DNA of 64,000 nucleotides from Akkermansiaceae bacterium UBA2381 (GTDB taxonomy: Bacteria > Verrucomicrobiota > Verrucomicrobiia > Verrucomicrobiales > DEV007), in contig DDSV01000003.1 of NCBI GenBank assembly GCA_002344215.1, positions 1-64,000 on the forward strand, written 5' to 3'. Made by a program: the position numbers and the translations under genes. Shown here in pieces: positions 17,976 to 26,585 of the stretch. The first letter of the stretch is position 1. The number at the start of each line of letters is the position of its first letter. The notes beneath the pieces were generated by a model, which saw only the letters and a program-made list of their open reading frames with translations, was not told where the DNA came from and did no database searches.

Positions 17976-18138
17976 ATTTGCGTAAGTGCATAAGACACTC
18001 CCACAACAACAACCAAGCAATGAAACTCGGGGCAACAACTCCCCAATAACAACACTGCTAGGTTATTCAATCGAGCGGGCCTTGTCCACCCATTTTATCA
18101 AAAAATATAGGCAAAATTTTAATAATTCTCAGATTTGA
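17976..18138 (-). other. Leader or small-RNA region upstream of thiG
   Basis: This gap between mscL and thiG holds an AT-rich stretch (18090-18130) that could be a promoter. It is followed on the minus strand by a GGGG...CCCC stem (about 18034-18049) and then the hairpin at 17941-17975. A mini-ORF ATG CAC TTA CGC AAA TAA precedes the hairpin. I find no TPP riboswitch consensus (no CTGATCTGG or GCGTAGGGA). A roughly 150-nt attenuated leader or sRNA is possible but unproven. Confidence 0.3.
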
Positions 18139-18576
18139 TCAAGGATTTTTGCTTTTCAGGAGGTCCCGGATCTCGGAAAGCAGCAAAATCTCCTCACTTG
18201 GACCTGCTTTTGCAGCCGGGGCATCGCTCTTTTTCAGAGCGGCCATAAATTTTTGAATCACGAGGAAGAGCACAAAGGCGAGAATGAGAAAGCTGACGAA
18301 AGAGGTGAGGAAGTTCCCATAGGTGAGCAGCACTACCTCGCCGGCTTCGGCAGCAGCCTTTGCGGTGGAGCCTTCCGGCAGAGTGCCGAGCACGAGAACC
18401 TTTTCACTGAAATCGACCCCTCCCGTGAGGTAGCCAATGACAGGCATGAAAATATCATCCACGAGGCTTTTCACGACGGTCCCGAAGGCCCCGCCAATGA
18501 TGATGCCGACGGCCATATCAACCAGATTTCCCTTGAAGGCGAAGTCTTTGAAGTCTTTGACGATTCCTTTTAGCAT
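18139..18576 (-). CDS. mscL: Large-conductance mechanosensitive channel MscL
   Basis: The 145-aa inner-membrane channel opens at high membrane tension to release solutes on osmotic downshock. The N-terminal helix and TM1 are canonical (FKDFAFKGNLVDMAVGIIIGGAFG TVVKSLVDD, split at the TM1 start), followed by MPVIGYLTGG, a periplasmic loop rich in Ala/Glu (residues about 65-82), TM2 (FVSFLILAFVLFLVIQKF) and a C-terminal charged helix (EEILLLSEIRDLL). Length is within the family range (130-150). It is apparently a single-gene unit. Confidence 0.97.
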   Translation of the reverse strand: MLKGIVKDFKDFAFKGNLVDMAVGIIIGGAFGTVVKSLVDDIFMPVIGYLTGGVDFSEKVLVLGTLPEGSTAKAAAEAGEVVLLTYGNFLTSFVSFLILAFVLFLVIQKFMAALKKSDAPAAKAGPSEEILLLSEIRDLLKSKNP

Positions 18577-18659
18577 AGTAAAGGCACGATGCTAAATCGT
18601 CCCAACGGGCGCAAGCGTATTCCGCCGGGCAATCATTTTTTAGGCAACGCCCAAGGTAC

Positions 18660-18711
18660 GGCGCTTGCCTAAGCGCCGCGCCATGCAACCACAGGGGGCT
18701 TGGCAAGCCCC
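18660..18711. repeat. Two palindromes downstream of the Nramp-like gene
   Basis: GGCGCTT/AAGCGCC (18660-18677, loop GCCT) and GGGGCTTG/CAAGCCCC (18695-18711) are adjacent hairpins just beyond the stop of the Nramp-like gene. No T-run follows on the minus strand, so a classical terminator is not supported. They may be a degenerate intergenic repeat. The rest of the 18577-18737 gap holds nothing I recognise. Confidence 0.5.
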
Positions 18712-18737
18712 ATTCCTTGATTTTGGGTGGATGTAGC

Positions 18738-20114
18738 TCAGACTTTGCTCTGATACTGTTCCACCGCCTTCAACACCGCAATGACAGCGAGGAAGACGAT
18801 CGAAAGCACGCTGATCCAGAACCCGATGTCATAACTGATCGAGGGATGCAGCGAAACTGGAAGTCTTCGATACCGGAAATGCACCGCTCCGACAACGACA
18901 AGGAGCAGAATGGCCGCGGTGATCGCTCCTCCGGCGAGGACCATGAAAACCGGATCCTTGAAGAAGAAAAAGAGTGCCGCCCAGAGTGCCGGGAAAAAGA
19001 AGGAAAGGATGGCGATCATGCGCCCGCGGGAGACAGGGTCATGATAGTCGATCCAGCCAACTGAACTGAAGGCGTCTGAAAAGAGCCGGCTCCAACCGGC
19101 CAGTGCGGAGAAGAGAGTGGAGAACAACACAAAAAAGGCACCGATGAGGAAAGCCATCTCCGCCCAGTTCCCCAGAGAATCAGTATACATCCTCGAGAGC
19201 GTCTTCACCGTTTCGAATCCCTCGGGCTTCAAGCCCTGAGCATGGAGGATGGCCGCACCAAGCAGGTAAAAGGCGACCGTCATGAAGGTGTAGACCAGCA
19301 TGGAAAGAAAGGCGTCCCAGTACATGACACGAATCCAGCCCTTTGCCCGGTGGTTCCATTCCGGGGTGTCCTCGCGCGGACCAGTGCGGGCCGCGTAGCC
19401 CTTTTCGAGCAACCAGTAATTGTAGGCCATCACCTCGTCGCCGCCGACTCCGGTGATTCCAAAGGCAGCGATGGCGACACCTACCACGCCAATGGGAATG
19501 CCATTCCAGAAGGAGAGACCCTCAACGATTTGAGCCCGGGTCATCGCGAACTCCGTGTATTGCACCCCGATGAGGCAGGCCAGGGTGAAGATCGCGAAGA
19601 GACCGATCATGAGGAGCGAGAGCCTCTCAATGAACTGGTATTTCCCCCGGAAAATCATCAGCGAAACCGTCGGTGCGGCCAGACAGACCCAGGCCCATAC
19701 CGGAACAGAGGGGACCATGATATTGAGGATGAGTCCGACGCCCCCGATGATGCCACCGACCTGGAGTGGTTTGATCAGCATCATGACAAGCCAGAGCCAC
19801 GTCGCCCAACTGCCCTTGCCGAATTTGGGACCGGGAAGCTGATTAAGCGCTTCGAAGGTGGTTTCGCCCGAATGAATGGCGTGTTTCCCGAACTCAAGCT
19901 GCACAAAGACCTTCACGAGGCAGCTCACGATGATGACCCACATTGCGACAAACCCCGCCTCCGCTCCAAGAGCCGTTGTCGCAATGAGTTCACCCGAACC
20001 AACGATGGAGGCCGAGAGAATGAATCCCGGGCCGAGATACCGCAGCATTCCTCCAAAAGCGTGGGGGGGCTCCTGAATGAGGGAGCGGTCGACAGCGTAG
20101 GGATCGGTGGACAC
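18738..20114 (-). CDS. Nramp-like divalent metal transporter, atypical TM1 motif
   Basis: This 458-aa inner-membrane protein has 11-12 hydrophobic segments and the Nramp-type start GPGFILSASIVGSGELIATT. Classical Nramp metal transporters carry DPGN in TM1 and MPH in TM6. Here the TM1 position reads VGSGE, and the TM6 region reads FGITGVGGDEVMAYNYW without MPH. This sets it in the Nramp-related group that may not transport Mn or Fe; substrate unknown. The start is GTG. It is an isolated minus-strand gene. Confidence 0.75.
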   Translation of the reverse strand: MSTDPYAVDRSLIQEPPHAFGGMLRYLGPGFILSASIVGSGELIATTALGAEAGFVAMWVIIVSCLVKVFVQLEFGKHAIHSGETTFEALNQLPGPKFGKGSWATWLWLVMMLIKPLQVGGIIGGVGLILNIMVPSVPVWAWVCLAAPTVSLMIFRGKYQFIERLSLLMIGLFAIFTLACLIGVQYTEFAMTRAQIVEGLSFWNGIPIGVVGVAIAAFGITGVGGDEVMAYNYWLLEKGYAARTGPREDTPEWNHRAKGWIRVMYWDAFLSMLVYTFMTVAFYLLGAAILHAQGLKPEGFETVKTLSRMYTDSLGNWAEMAFLIGAFFVLFSTLFSALAGWSRLFSDAFSSVGWIDYHDPVSRGRMIAILSFFFPALWAALFFFFKDPVFMVLAGGAITAAILLLVVVGAVHFRYRRLPVSLHPSISYDIGFWISVLSIVFLAVIAVLKAVEQYQSKV

Positions 20115-20173
20115 GGTGATGAGGAGTTGTAGGGCGAGCGCACCGCCTGCCCTGATTTGGAAATGACTTCCGG

Positions 20174-21739
20174 CTATTGGGCTGGCTTGGGAGCAGTTGC
20201 TGCCGGTGCATTTGCCGGATCGGTCGTCAAAGGCCAGTCGTCGGTGCGAAAGGGGGCAACCGGCAGTCCGTTACGACCGCGCAAATTTGCCACCGGATTA
20301 TCGGCCCAGGCATATCGAACTGCGACAGGAACGGCGACCTTGTCGCTTACCACTTCTACTTTGTCCGCGCCTACGATCGTTCCAGTGCCCCAATGCCAGA
20401 CCTTGTCCTCTCCGGCGACAGCGAGGCCAACGGCCTGCTGGGTGTCGAAGGCGTAGAGACCTTCCTTGCCGACATTTTCGAAGGTCAGGATGGCCTTGTT
20501 CTCTTTCACTTCCATTGCCTTGTAAGAGGGGCTCTGGAACTCCATCGCCACGCCGTAGTCGCGGGCAAGGGCGATGCGGGCGAGACGTTTTGCCACGTTC
20601 TGCTTGTCGCGCGGGTGGATATCGCGGCCCTCACCGAGATCATAAATCACCGCCTGTCCGCTGTTGGGAACCGACAGGGTATTGCTCTGAGCCTCGCGCA
20701 ATTCCGCCCATGAACTCTCCCCGGGGACATCCTTCTCGGCCATGAAATCGGCAAGCTGGACCCAGTAAAACGGGAAATCACCGATTCCCCAGGCCTTTCG
20801 CCATTCCGAGATCATGAGAGCAAACAGGTCGTCGTACTGATAGGCGCGTCCCGCGTTGGACTCACCCTGATACCAGATCGTACCCCGGATTCCGTAACCG
20901 ATGGTCGGATGAAGCACTCCCGCCCAAATATTGCCGGGGCGCTGGTTTCCTGTGAGCAGATTTGAAGGTTGGCGAGGGGCGGGAGTGCCGGCCGCTTTGG
21001 CCTCGTCGGCTTTGATCTTCCAGGCGGCCATTGCCTTTTCGTGATCGTAAGTGGCTTCAGTCTGCTTCCATTGTGCGGCGACGGCGGCAAAACGGGGATC
21101 GGCATCGATCACCTCGCGGGAAACCCAGGCCTCGGCGGCAGAGCCGCCCCAGGCATTGTCGATCAGGCCGATCGGTACGTCGAGGGTCTGGTGAAGCTGG
21201 CGACCGAAGAAATAGCCGACTCCGGAGAACTGCCCGACGGTTTCGGGGGTGCAGACATCCCACTTGCCGACGAAGTCATCTTGTTTCTCCTGAGTGCCGA
21301 CCTGCGGAACGGAGATGAAACGAATCTTCGGGAATTTTGCGGTGGCGGTTTCAAGATCAGGGTCATTCGACTGACTTACCTGCCATTGCATATTTGACTG
21401 GCCGGAGCAGATCCAGACTTCACCAACGAGGATGTTGTCGAGGACGATCTCTTCTGCTTTCGACTTGATCGTCATACTGGCAGGCTCGGAAGACACGGTC
21501 ATGGGCGCCAGTTTGACCTTCCACTTTCCGGCCTCATCGGCTTTCGCCTGAAGCGTCTGTCCCGAGATGGCGACGGTGACGTCTGCTCCCGGATCGGCCC
21601 AGCCCCAGATTGGGTTCTCGAGATCACGTTGCAGGACCATATTCGGCCCGATGATGGCAGGAAGCTTCAGTCCAGCCTGGGCGAATGGTGACAGCAGCGT
21701 TGAGACAAGGATAGAGAGGAACAAGGGGGTTCGTTTCAT
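20174..21739 (-). CDS. Exported sialate O-acetylesterase (SASA family)
   Basis: The 521-aa secreted esterase removes O-acetyl groups from sialic acids or, in environmental relatives, from other acylated glycans. After a signal peptide (MKRTPLFLSILVSTLLSPFAQA) comes a beta domain with GPNMVLQRDLENPIWGWADPG. The SGNH/GDS-type catalytic block is ICSGQSNMQW with the nucleophilic Ser, followed by IGLIDNAWGGSAAEAW, GTIWYQGESNAG and the Asp-His pair in GRDIHPRDKQNVAKRLA. The C-terminal tail is Pro/Ala-rich. The ATG at 21739 is preferred over 21775 because it gives a clean signal peptide. It is divergent from msrA. Confidence 0.93.
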   Translation of the reverse strand: MKRTPLFLSILVSTLLSPFAQAGLKLPAIIGPNMVLQRDLENPIWGWADPGADVTVAISGQTLQAKADEAGKWKVKLAPMTVSSEPASMTIKSKAEEIVLDNILVGEVWICSGQSNMQWQVSQSNDPDLETATAKFPKIRFISVPQVGTQEKQDDFVGKWDVCTPETVGQFSGVGYFFGRQLHQTLDVPIGLIDNAWGGSAAEAWVSREVIDADPRFAAVAAQWKQTEATYDHEKAMAAWKIKADEAKAAGTPAPRQPSNLLTGNQRPGNIWAGVLHPTIGYGIRGTIWYQGESNAGRAYQYDDLFALMISEWRKAWGIGDFPFYWVQLADFMAEKDVPGESSWAELREAQSNTLSVPNSGQAVIYDLGEGRDIHPRDKQNVAKRLARIALARDYGVAMEFQSPSYKAMEVKENKAILTFENVGKEGLYAFDTQQAVGLAVAGEDKVWHWGTGTIVGADKVEVVSDKVAVPVAVRYAWADNPVANLRGRNGLPVAPFRTDDWPLTTDPANAPAATAPKPAQ

Positions 21740-21880
21740 GTTGCGGGTTGTAATGAAATCACCATGGCTTCGCAACCGGAAATCTTCACATTATCGCGGA
21801 AGATGGGGGACAGGGGCCCGCCTATTACCTCCATTTCAGCATATGTAAGGTCCCGTCACCCGGCGCGACTACCTGATATC

Positions 21881-22579
21881 ATGAGTAATTTCCTTCTTCC
21901 GGCTGGAATCCTGCTAACTCTGGGACTGACGGTTTCATCACTCCAGTCTGCTGACGTCGAATCACCGAAAGCAAAAGGCCTGGCATTAAATCCGGATGTT
22001 GTCGCGCTACCCGAAACCGCACAAGTGGCCACCTTTGGCTCGGGGTGTTTCTGGTGCAGTGAGGAAGTCTTCCATCAAATTCCCGGAGTGCTTTCGGTAG
22101 TCTCCGGCTACATGGGGGGAAAGGCGGAAGATGCTGACTACGAATCGGTCAGCACCGGTCGGACTGGACACGCCGAGGTGGCGCAGATTCACTTCGATCC
22201 CGCCGTCGTCAATTTTGACACCCTGCTTGACCGCTTTTTTGCATCACACGACCCAACACAACTCAATGCCCAGGGACCCGATCATGGCCCCCAGTACCGG
22301 TCGGTGATTTTTTATCATGATCCCGCCCAGAGAAATGCCGCGGCGACGAAGATCAAAGAACTGAACTCCGCCAAGGCATTCTCAGGTGTCATTGTCACCG
22401 AGGTGAGCGAGGCGCAGCCTTTCTTCCCGGCAGAGGACTATCACCAGAATTTTGCCCGAAAGAACCCGGATCATGGCTATTTGGAGAGCCATCTCTATCC
22501 GAAAATGGAGAAGTTGAATCTGACGATTCCGGAGGGAGGGAAAAGCAAAAATCTCTTTCAGCGGCTTTTTCTCCCCTGA
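21881..22579 (+). CDS. msrA: Exported peptide-methionine (S)-S-oxide reductase MsrA
   Basis: MsrA reduces the S-epimer of methionine sulfoxide in damaged proteins. The active site GCFWC and the family blocks GVLSVVSGYMGG, TGRTGHAEVAQIHFDP, DPTQLNAQGPDHGPQYRS and PAEDYHQNF are all present. The start at 21881 yields a signal peptide (MSNFLLPAGILLTLGLTVSSLQS), so this 232-aa enzyme should act in the periplasm; a longer ORF upstream is unconserved. Its stop is one base from the stop of the convergent dehydrogenase gene. No MsrB is fused. Confidence 0.95.
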   Translation: MSNFLLPAGILLTLGLTVSSLQSADVESPKAKGLALNPDVVALPETAQVATFGSGCFWCSEEVFHQIPGVLSVVSGYMGGKAEDADYESVSTGRTGHAEVAQIHFDPAVVNFDTLLDRFFASHDPTQLNAQGPDHGPQYRSVIFYHDPAQRNAAATKIKELNSAKAFSGVIVTEVSEAQPFFPAEDYHQNFARKNPDHGYLESHLYPKMEKLNLTIPEGGKSKNLFQRLFLP

Positions 22580-22580
22580 C

Positions 22581-23609
22581 CTAGTCGTCGAGATGGATCA
22601 CGGCCTTTCGCAGACGGGGATCAGTGATCGTCGCTGCGAAGCGCTGTGGGACTTCAGCAACATCCAGGCGATGGGTAATCCACGGACGGGTATCGACCGC
22701 GCCCGATTCCATCGCCGCAATGACCTGTGCGAACTCGGCGGAAGTGGCGTTGCGGCTCGACATCACGGTAAGCTCACGACGGTGGAAGTTCGGATCATTA
22801 AAAGTGACCTCACCCTGAAAGAGTCCGACAAAAATGATGCGACCTCCATGGGCCGCCAAATCGAAGGTCGAGAGCATTGAGGCCCGATTGCCGGTCGCGT
22901 CGAAAATAAGGTCGGGGAGCAGACCGCCGAAGGCATCGCGGACGGCGGCGGGCAGATCTGTCTCCGGACTCACCAGCAGGGTTCCGTCGACCCCGGGAAT
23001 TCCCCGGCAGAAATCAAGACGGGCATCGCTAAGATCGGCGACGACGAGGTGTCCGCTGCGGCCCTTCAAAAAACTGATAACACTCAGTCCGATGGGGCCG
23101 GCTCCCAGAACGAGGGTTTTCTCTGCGGGCGAGACCTGGCTGCGATTGGCCGCGTGCTGACCGATACATAACATCTCGACGAGGGCAAGTTGGTCCATCG
23201 AGGCGGACGAGGCGCGATGGAGTTTGTGGACCGGAAGGTTTATCTCCGGTCGCATTCCGCCGTCGCAGTGCACCCCCAGAACGCGAAGCGACTCGCAGCA
23301 GTTGGATTTACCTTTTTGTGAGGCAGGGGATTCCGGATCGTTCAGATACGGTTCCACCGCAATCCAATCGCCGGGCTTGAGTTCGGAGCTCCCGTTAATC
23401 GAGACCACCTCCGCGGCAAGCTCATGACCGAGGATGCGGGGGTATTCAAAAAAGGGCTGCCTTCCGTGGAATGCATGGATGTCCGTGCCACACACTCCAA
23501 TGCGGCGGATGCGTAAGCGGGCCTCTCCCGGCGCGGGATCGGACAGGGGAGCCTTCGAGACTTCGAACCGTCCCGGTTCCGCGAGGATGATTTCGTTTTG
23601 AATGATCAT
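22581..23609 (-). CDS. Zinc-type alcohol/polyol dehydrogenase (MDR family)
   Basis: This 342-aa cytoplasmic NAD(P)-dependent dehydrogenase has a catalytic-zinc GroES-like domain (RIGVCGTDIHAFHGRQ and GHELAAEVV supply Cys and His-Glu). A Rossmann domain with VLGAGPIGLSVISFLKG follows. The structural-zinc lobe (residues about 93-115) holds only two adjacent Cys and one more, so the usual four-Cys zinc site looks degenerate. Relatives include L-idonate, galactonate and threonine-type dehydrogenases; the substrate cannot be chosen. It is convergent with msrA. Confidence 0.88.
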   Translation of the reverse strand: MIIQNEIILAEPGRFEVSKAPLSDPAPGEARLRIRRIGVCGTDIHAFHGRQPFFEYPRILGHELAAEVVSINGSSELKPGDWIAVEPYLNDPESPASQKGKSNCCESLRVLGVHCDGGMRPEINLPVHKLHRASSASMDQLALVEMLCIGQHAANRSQVSPAEKTLVLGAGPIGLSVISFLKGRSGHLVVADLSDARLDFCRGIPGVDGTLLVSPETDLPAAVRDAFGGLLPDLIFDATGNRASMLSTFDLAAHGGRIIFVGLFQGEVTFNDPNFHRRELTVMSSRNATSAEFAQVIAAMESGAVDTRPWITHRLDVAEVPQRFAATITDPRLRKAVIHLDD

Positions 23610-23812
23610 TCGGAATTTTTATCCGACTTGTGTTGAGTACACACGGAAACATCCATCCGTGTCATCTGTGAGAGCGACCATCATCTGCGGTCATCAGTGT
23701 TGCACCTCTTTGAATCTTTCAATACAGATGGACACAGATTTCCACGGACGATTCTGAAAATGGGAAAGAAGGCCGGCGAGAGATGATAGATAGATAGATA
23801 GACACGACCAGT
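23610..23812. other. Intergenic region with tetranucleotide repeat
   Basis: No gene is supported in this 203-bp gap. It contains an 18-bp GATA microsatellite (23785-23802) near the fumarase stop. It also has paired CATCCGTGTCATCTGTG and ACAGATGGACACAGAT phrases, which are inverted relatives of each other and suggest a degenerate inverted repeat. Confidence 0.6.
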
Positions 23813-25438
23813 TCACGCGACCGGACACTGATTGATTGCCTTGAAAAAATCATTCCCCTTGTCGTCGACGAGGATAAAGGCCGGGAACTTTTCGACCTCG
23901 ATTTTCCAGACCGCTTCCATACCAAGTTCAGCGAAGTCCAACACCTCCACCTTGCGAATGTGATTCTGCGCCAGAATTGCGGCGGGACCGCCGATGGATC
24001 CGAGATAGAACCCCCCGTGTTTTTTGCAGGAGTCGGTCACCTGCTGACTGCGGTTGCCTTTGGCTATCATCACCATGGAGGCTCCGTGAGACTGGAATAA
24101 TTCAACGTAGGGATCCATGCGCCCTGCCGTGGTCGGTCCGAAGGAACCGCTCGGCATGCCCTCGGGTGTTTTGGCAGGACCCGCGTAGTAGACGGGGAAC
24201 TCTTTGAAATATGCCGGGAGCTCTTCGCCCCGTTCCATCATCTCGCGCAGTTTAGCGTGGGCAATGTCTCTGGCCACGATGATGGTTCCGCTGAGCTCCA
24301 GTGCGGTGGTCACCGGATACTTTGAAAGTGTTTTCAAGGTTTCGGCCATCCCCGCATTGAGATCGAGGGGCACGCCGTGGAACTGGTGATCCCGCCATTT
24401 TTCGGGGATATACTGACCTGGATTGGTCTCGAGTTTTTCGAGGAAGACTCCTTCTTTCGTGATCTTCGCCTTCACCTGGCGGTCGGCCGAGCAACTCACC
24501 CCGAGACCGACAGGACAACTTGCCCCGTGTCGGGGGAGGCGGATGACCCGCACATCAAGCGCGAAGTATTTGCCGCCGAATTGCGCTCCGATTCCGATGG
24601 CGCGTGCCTTTTCAAGGAGGACTTTCTCCATCTCGATATCGCGGAAGGCCTGGGCCTTTTCTCCTCCCTCGGTCGGGAGCGCATCATAGTAGCGGGTCGA
24701 GGCGAGCTTGACCGTTTTCAGGGTCGCTTCGGCACTGGTGCCGCCAACCACAAACGCCATATGATAGGGCGGACAGGCCGAGGTGCCGAGGGAGCGCATT
24801 TTCTCGATCGCCCAGGAGACAAAACGCTCGGGTGAGAGAAGGGCTTTGGTTTCCTGATAGAGAAAAGTCTTGTTGGCCGAACCACCGCCCTTGGTGATGA
24901 AAAGAAACTCATACTCGGCCCCGTCCGTCGCAAAGAGATCGATCTGTGCGGGAAGATTGGTGCGGGTGTTTTTTTCGTCAAAAAGGGTGAGCGGAGTGAG
25001 CTGGGAATAACGCAGGTTTTCCTCCTGATAGGTCTTCCAGATCCCGGTGGCGAGAGACTCCTCATCATGTCCGCCCGTCCAGACCTGCTGTCCCTTTTTC
25101 CCCATGACGATGGCGGTTCCGGTATCCTGACACATCGGCAGGATGCCCCGCGCTGCGATCTCGGCGTTGCGAAGAAGGGTGAGGGCCACGAGTCGGTCAT
25201 TGTCGGTCGCTTCCGGATCGTCGAGGATGGCGGCCACCTGCTTCAGATGGGAGGGGCGCAGCATGAAGGAGATATCCTTGATCGCCTCGTTGGCCAGCCG
25301 CGTGAGGGCCTCCGGTGCGACCTTCAGAATCTCCTGTCCCTCGAACTGCGTCATTTCGACCCCTTCGGTTGTGACGAGTCGGTATTCGGTGGTGTCGGGG
25401 CCGAGGGGAAATGGTTTGTGGTAGGCAAAATCAGTCAT
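23813..25438 (-). CDS. fumA: Class I fumarate hydratase (4Fe-4S)
   Basis: The 541-aa enzyme interconverts fumarate and malate in the TCA cycle using an oxygen-sensitive 4Fe-4S cluster. Cluster cysteines lie in PMCQDTGTAI, SACPPYH and ASCPVGLGVSCSADRQ. The beta domain is in the same chain, as in E. coli FumA/FumB: PAKTPEGMPSGSFGPTTAGRMDPYV is split by the catalytic loop, followed by KGNRSQQVTDSCKKHGGFYLG. Length and continuity argue for a single-chain enzyme. The gene is monocistronic; upstream is a multi-hairpin repeat element. Confidence 0.95.
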   Translation of the reverse strand: MTDFAYHKPFPLGPDTTEYRLVTTEGVEMTQFEGQEILKVAPEALTRLANEAIKDISFMLRPSHLKQVAAILDDPEATDNDRLVALTLLRNAEIAARGILPMCQDTGTAIVMGKKGQQVWTGGHDEESLATGIWKTYQEENLRYSQLTPLTLFDEKNTRTNLPAQIDLFATDGAEYEFLFITKGGGSANKTFLYQETKALLSPERFVSWAIEKMRSLGTSACPPYHMAFVVGGTSAEATLKTVKLASTRYYDALPTEGGEKAQAFRDIEMEKVLLEKARAIGIGAQFGGKYFALDVRVIRLPRHGASCPVGLGVSCSADRQVKAKITKEGVFLEKLETNPGQYIPEKWRDHQFHGVPLDLNAGMAETLKTLSKYPVTTALELSGTIIVARDIAHAKLREMMERGEELPAYFKEFPVYYAGPAKTPEGMPSGSFGPTTAGRMDPYVELFQSHGASMVMIAKGNRSQQVTDSCKKHGGFYLGSIGGPAAILAQNHIRKVEVLDFAELGMEAVWKIEVEKFPAFILVDDKGNDFFKAINQCPVA

Positions 25439-25496
25439 GGTGGCGAAAGGGGCGGAACCTTCCCACCTTCCGGATCGGTTTGCAAATCTCCGGGAG

Positions 25497-25562
25497 GTAG
25501 CGAAGGTCGTGAGACCTTCGGAGAACTGAGGCTTCGCCCGAAAAACTCACGTTTTTCGCTAC
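25497..25562. repeat. Cloverleaf-like palindromic element with complementary loops
   Basis: Outer arms GTAGCGA (25497-25503) and TCGCTAC (25556-25562) enclose two perfect 8-bp hairpins: CGAAGGTC-GTGA-GACCTTCG (25501-25520) and CGAAAAAC-TCAC-GTTTTTCG (25539-25558). The two loops are reverse complements, and six bases (CGTGAG / CTCACG) could pair. It lies between the DUF3500 stop and the fumarase start. It is probably a dispersed REP-type element or processed RNA structure. Confidence 0.75.
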
Positions 25563-25572
25563 GTCATTACAA

Positions 25573-26550
25573 TCAAGCCCTCGGCTCCCGCGGCGTTTCC
25601 GGATCCGAAATATGTACCCAGGTATGAACGTGGGGAGCTCCCCGGAAATACCAGACCATGTGGGGACCTTCGAGTCTCCAGTTGTCCCAGACGCCATCGT
25701 TCCCGATATCGCCTTCCTTGTAAAATGTGAGATGGAGATCGTCGAATCCGGCCTTTTCGACCAGCTTCATCGACTCTGTCCTGTCCACTTCACGGAAAGG
25801 CATCAGAAGGTCGTTGAGCACTCCGCGCACGGCAGTTTTCTGATCGGCGGTCATATCGGCGACGGCAAGTCCGGGGAGGTCGCCGGCCTGGCGCTTCAAT
25901 TGGATGGTTGAGGCATTGTCGGGAGCTTCCTTCTCAACAAGGGCGGATTCACGCTGCTTGCCGTCGAGCATCTCGAAAACCTTGTTCGCGCTCTGCGCCT
26001 GATACCAGTAGGCGTTGCCCTTGTGTTCGGCGCTCTCATTGAAGCCTTCCGCCGCGTGGCCGTAAAAAATGGGTCCGCCGAAGGCTTTCCCCGCAACCGA
26101 GTCTCCATCGATCCGGCGGGTGCAGTGGCGACCGGTGATGACAAACTGAAATTTACCGGTTCCCGGCTCACCGAAGATCGCGATGGAGGAGTCACCAAAC
26201 CCCTTCTGCCCGCTGTCATGGGTCACCTGGCCGATCACCTTGTCGGCGTATTCCTCGCTGTGCGCCTTGAGGAAGATTTCCTTCACCATCTCGTTCTGGT
26301 CAGCGGTCAAAAAGCTGCCAATGCGCTGTTCGGTGATATGCCAGTTATTCGAGATCTTTGTGCGCAGCGGATCATCGAAGGCAAAGACGAGTGAGGTGCG
26401 TTGTGCTTCGGTCAGGGAATCGTAAAGCGTTTTTACGATTGTCTCTGAGGTGGCGGATGCGGCAGCATTGTCCGCACCGATAACGGGGAGGCCGGTAAGG
26501 GCGACGCTGGAGAGGGCGGAACGGCGGAGGAATTCACGACGATTGATCAT
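25573..26550 (-). CDS. DUF3500 Tat-exported protein
   Basis: The 325-aa product begins with a twin-arginine signal (INRREFLRRSALSSVALTG) and matches the DUF3500 family in outline: TKISNNWHITEQRIGSFLT, FGEPGTGKFQFVITGRH, GPIFYGHAAEGFNESAEH and MVWYFRGAPHVHTWVHI. The biochemical role of DUF3500 is unknown; the His- and Trp-rich end suggests metal or cofactor binding, which would explain folding before export. It is co-transcribed 35 bp after a c-type cytochrome gene, which hints at a periplasmic redox or hydrolase pair. The ATG at 26550 is chosen for the Tat motif. Confidence 0.85.
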   Translation of the reverse strand: MINRREFLRRSALSSVALTGLPVIGADNAAASATSETIVKTLYDSLTEAQRTSLVFAFDDPLRTKISNNWHITEQRIGSFLTADQNEMVKEIFLKAHSEEYADKVIGQVTHDSGQKGFGDSSIAIFGEPGTGKFQFVITGRHCTRRIDGDSVAGKAFGGPIFYGHAAEGFNESAEHKGNAYWYQAQSANKVFEMLDGKQRESALVEKEAPDNASTIQLKRQAGDLPGLAVADMTADQKTAVRGVLNDLLMPFREVDRTESMKLVEKAGFDDLHLTFYKEGDIGNDGVWDNWRLEGPHMVWYFRGAPHVHTWVHISDPETPREPRA

Positions 26551-26585
26551 GGCGGGGCAGGGTAGGGGGTTACACGAAGAGTGCC

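Noticed and set aside
17813..18070. 85-codon minus-strand frame across the thiG leader
   Set aside because: It spans a strong terminator hairpin and overlaps thiG in another frame.
17941..18138. TPP riboswitch upstream of thiG
   Set aside because: The conserved THI-box phrases are absent; only an isolated CTGAGA was seen.
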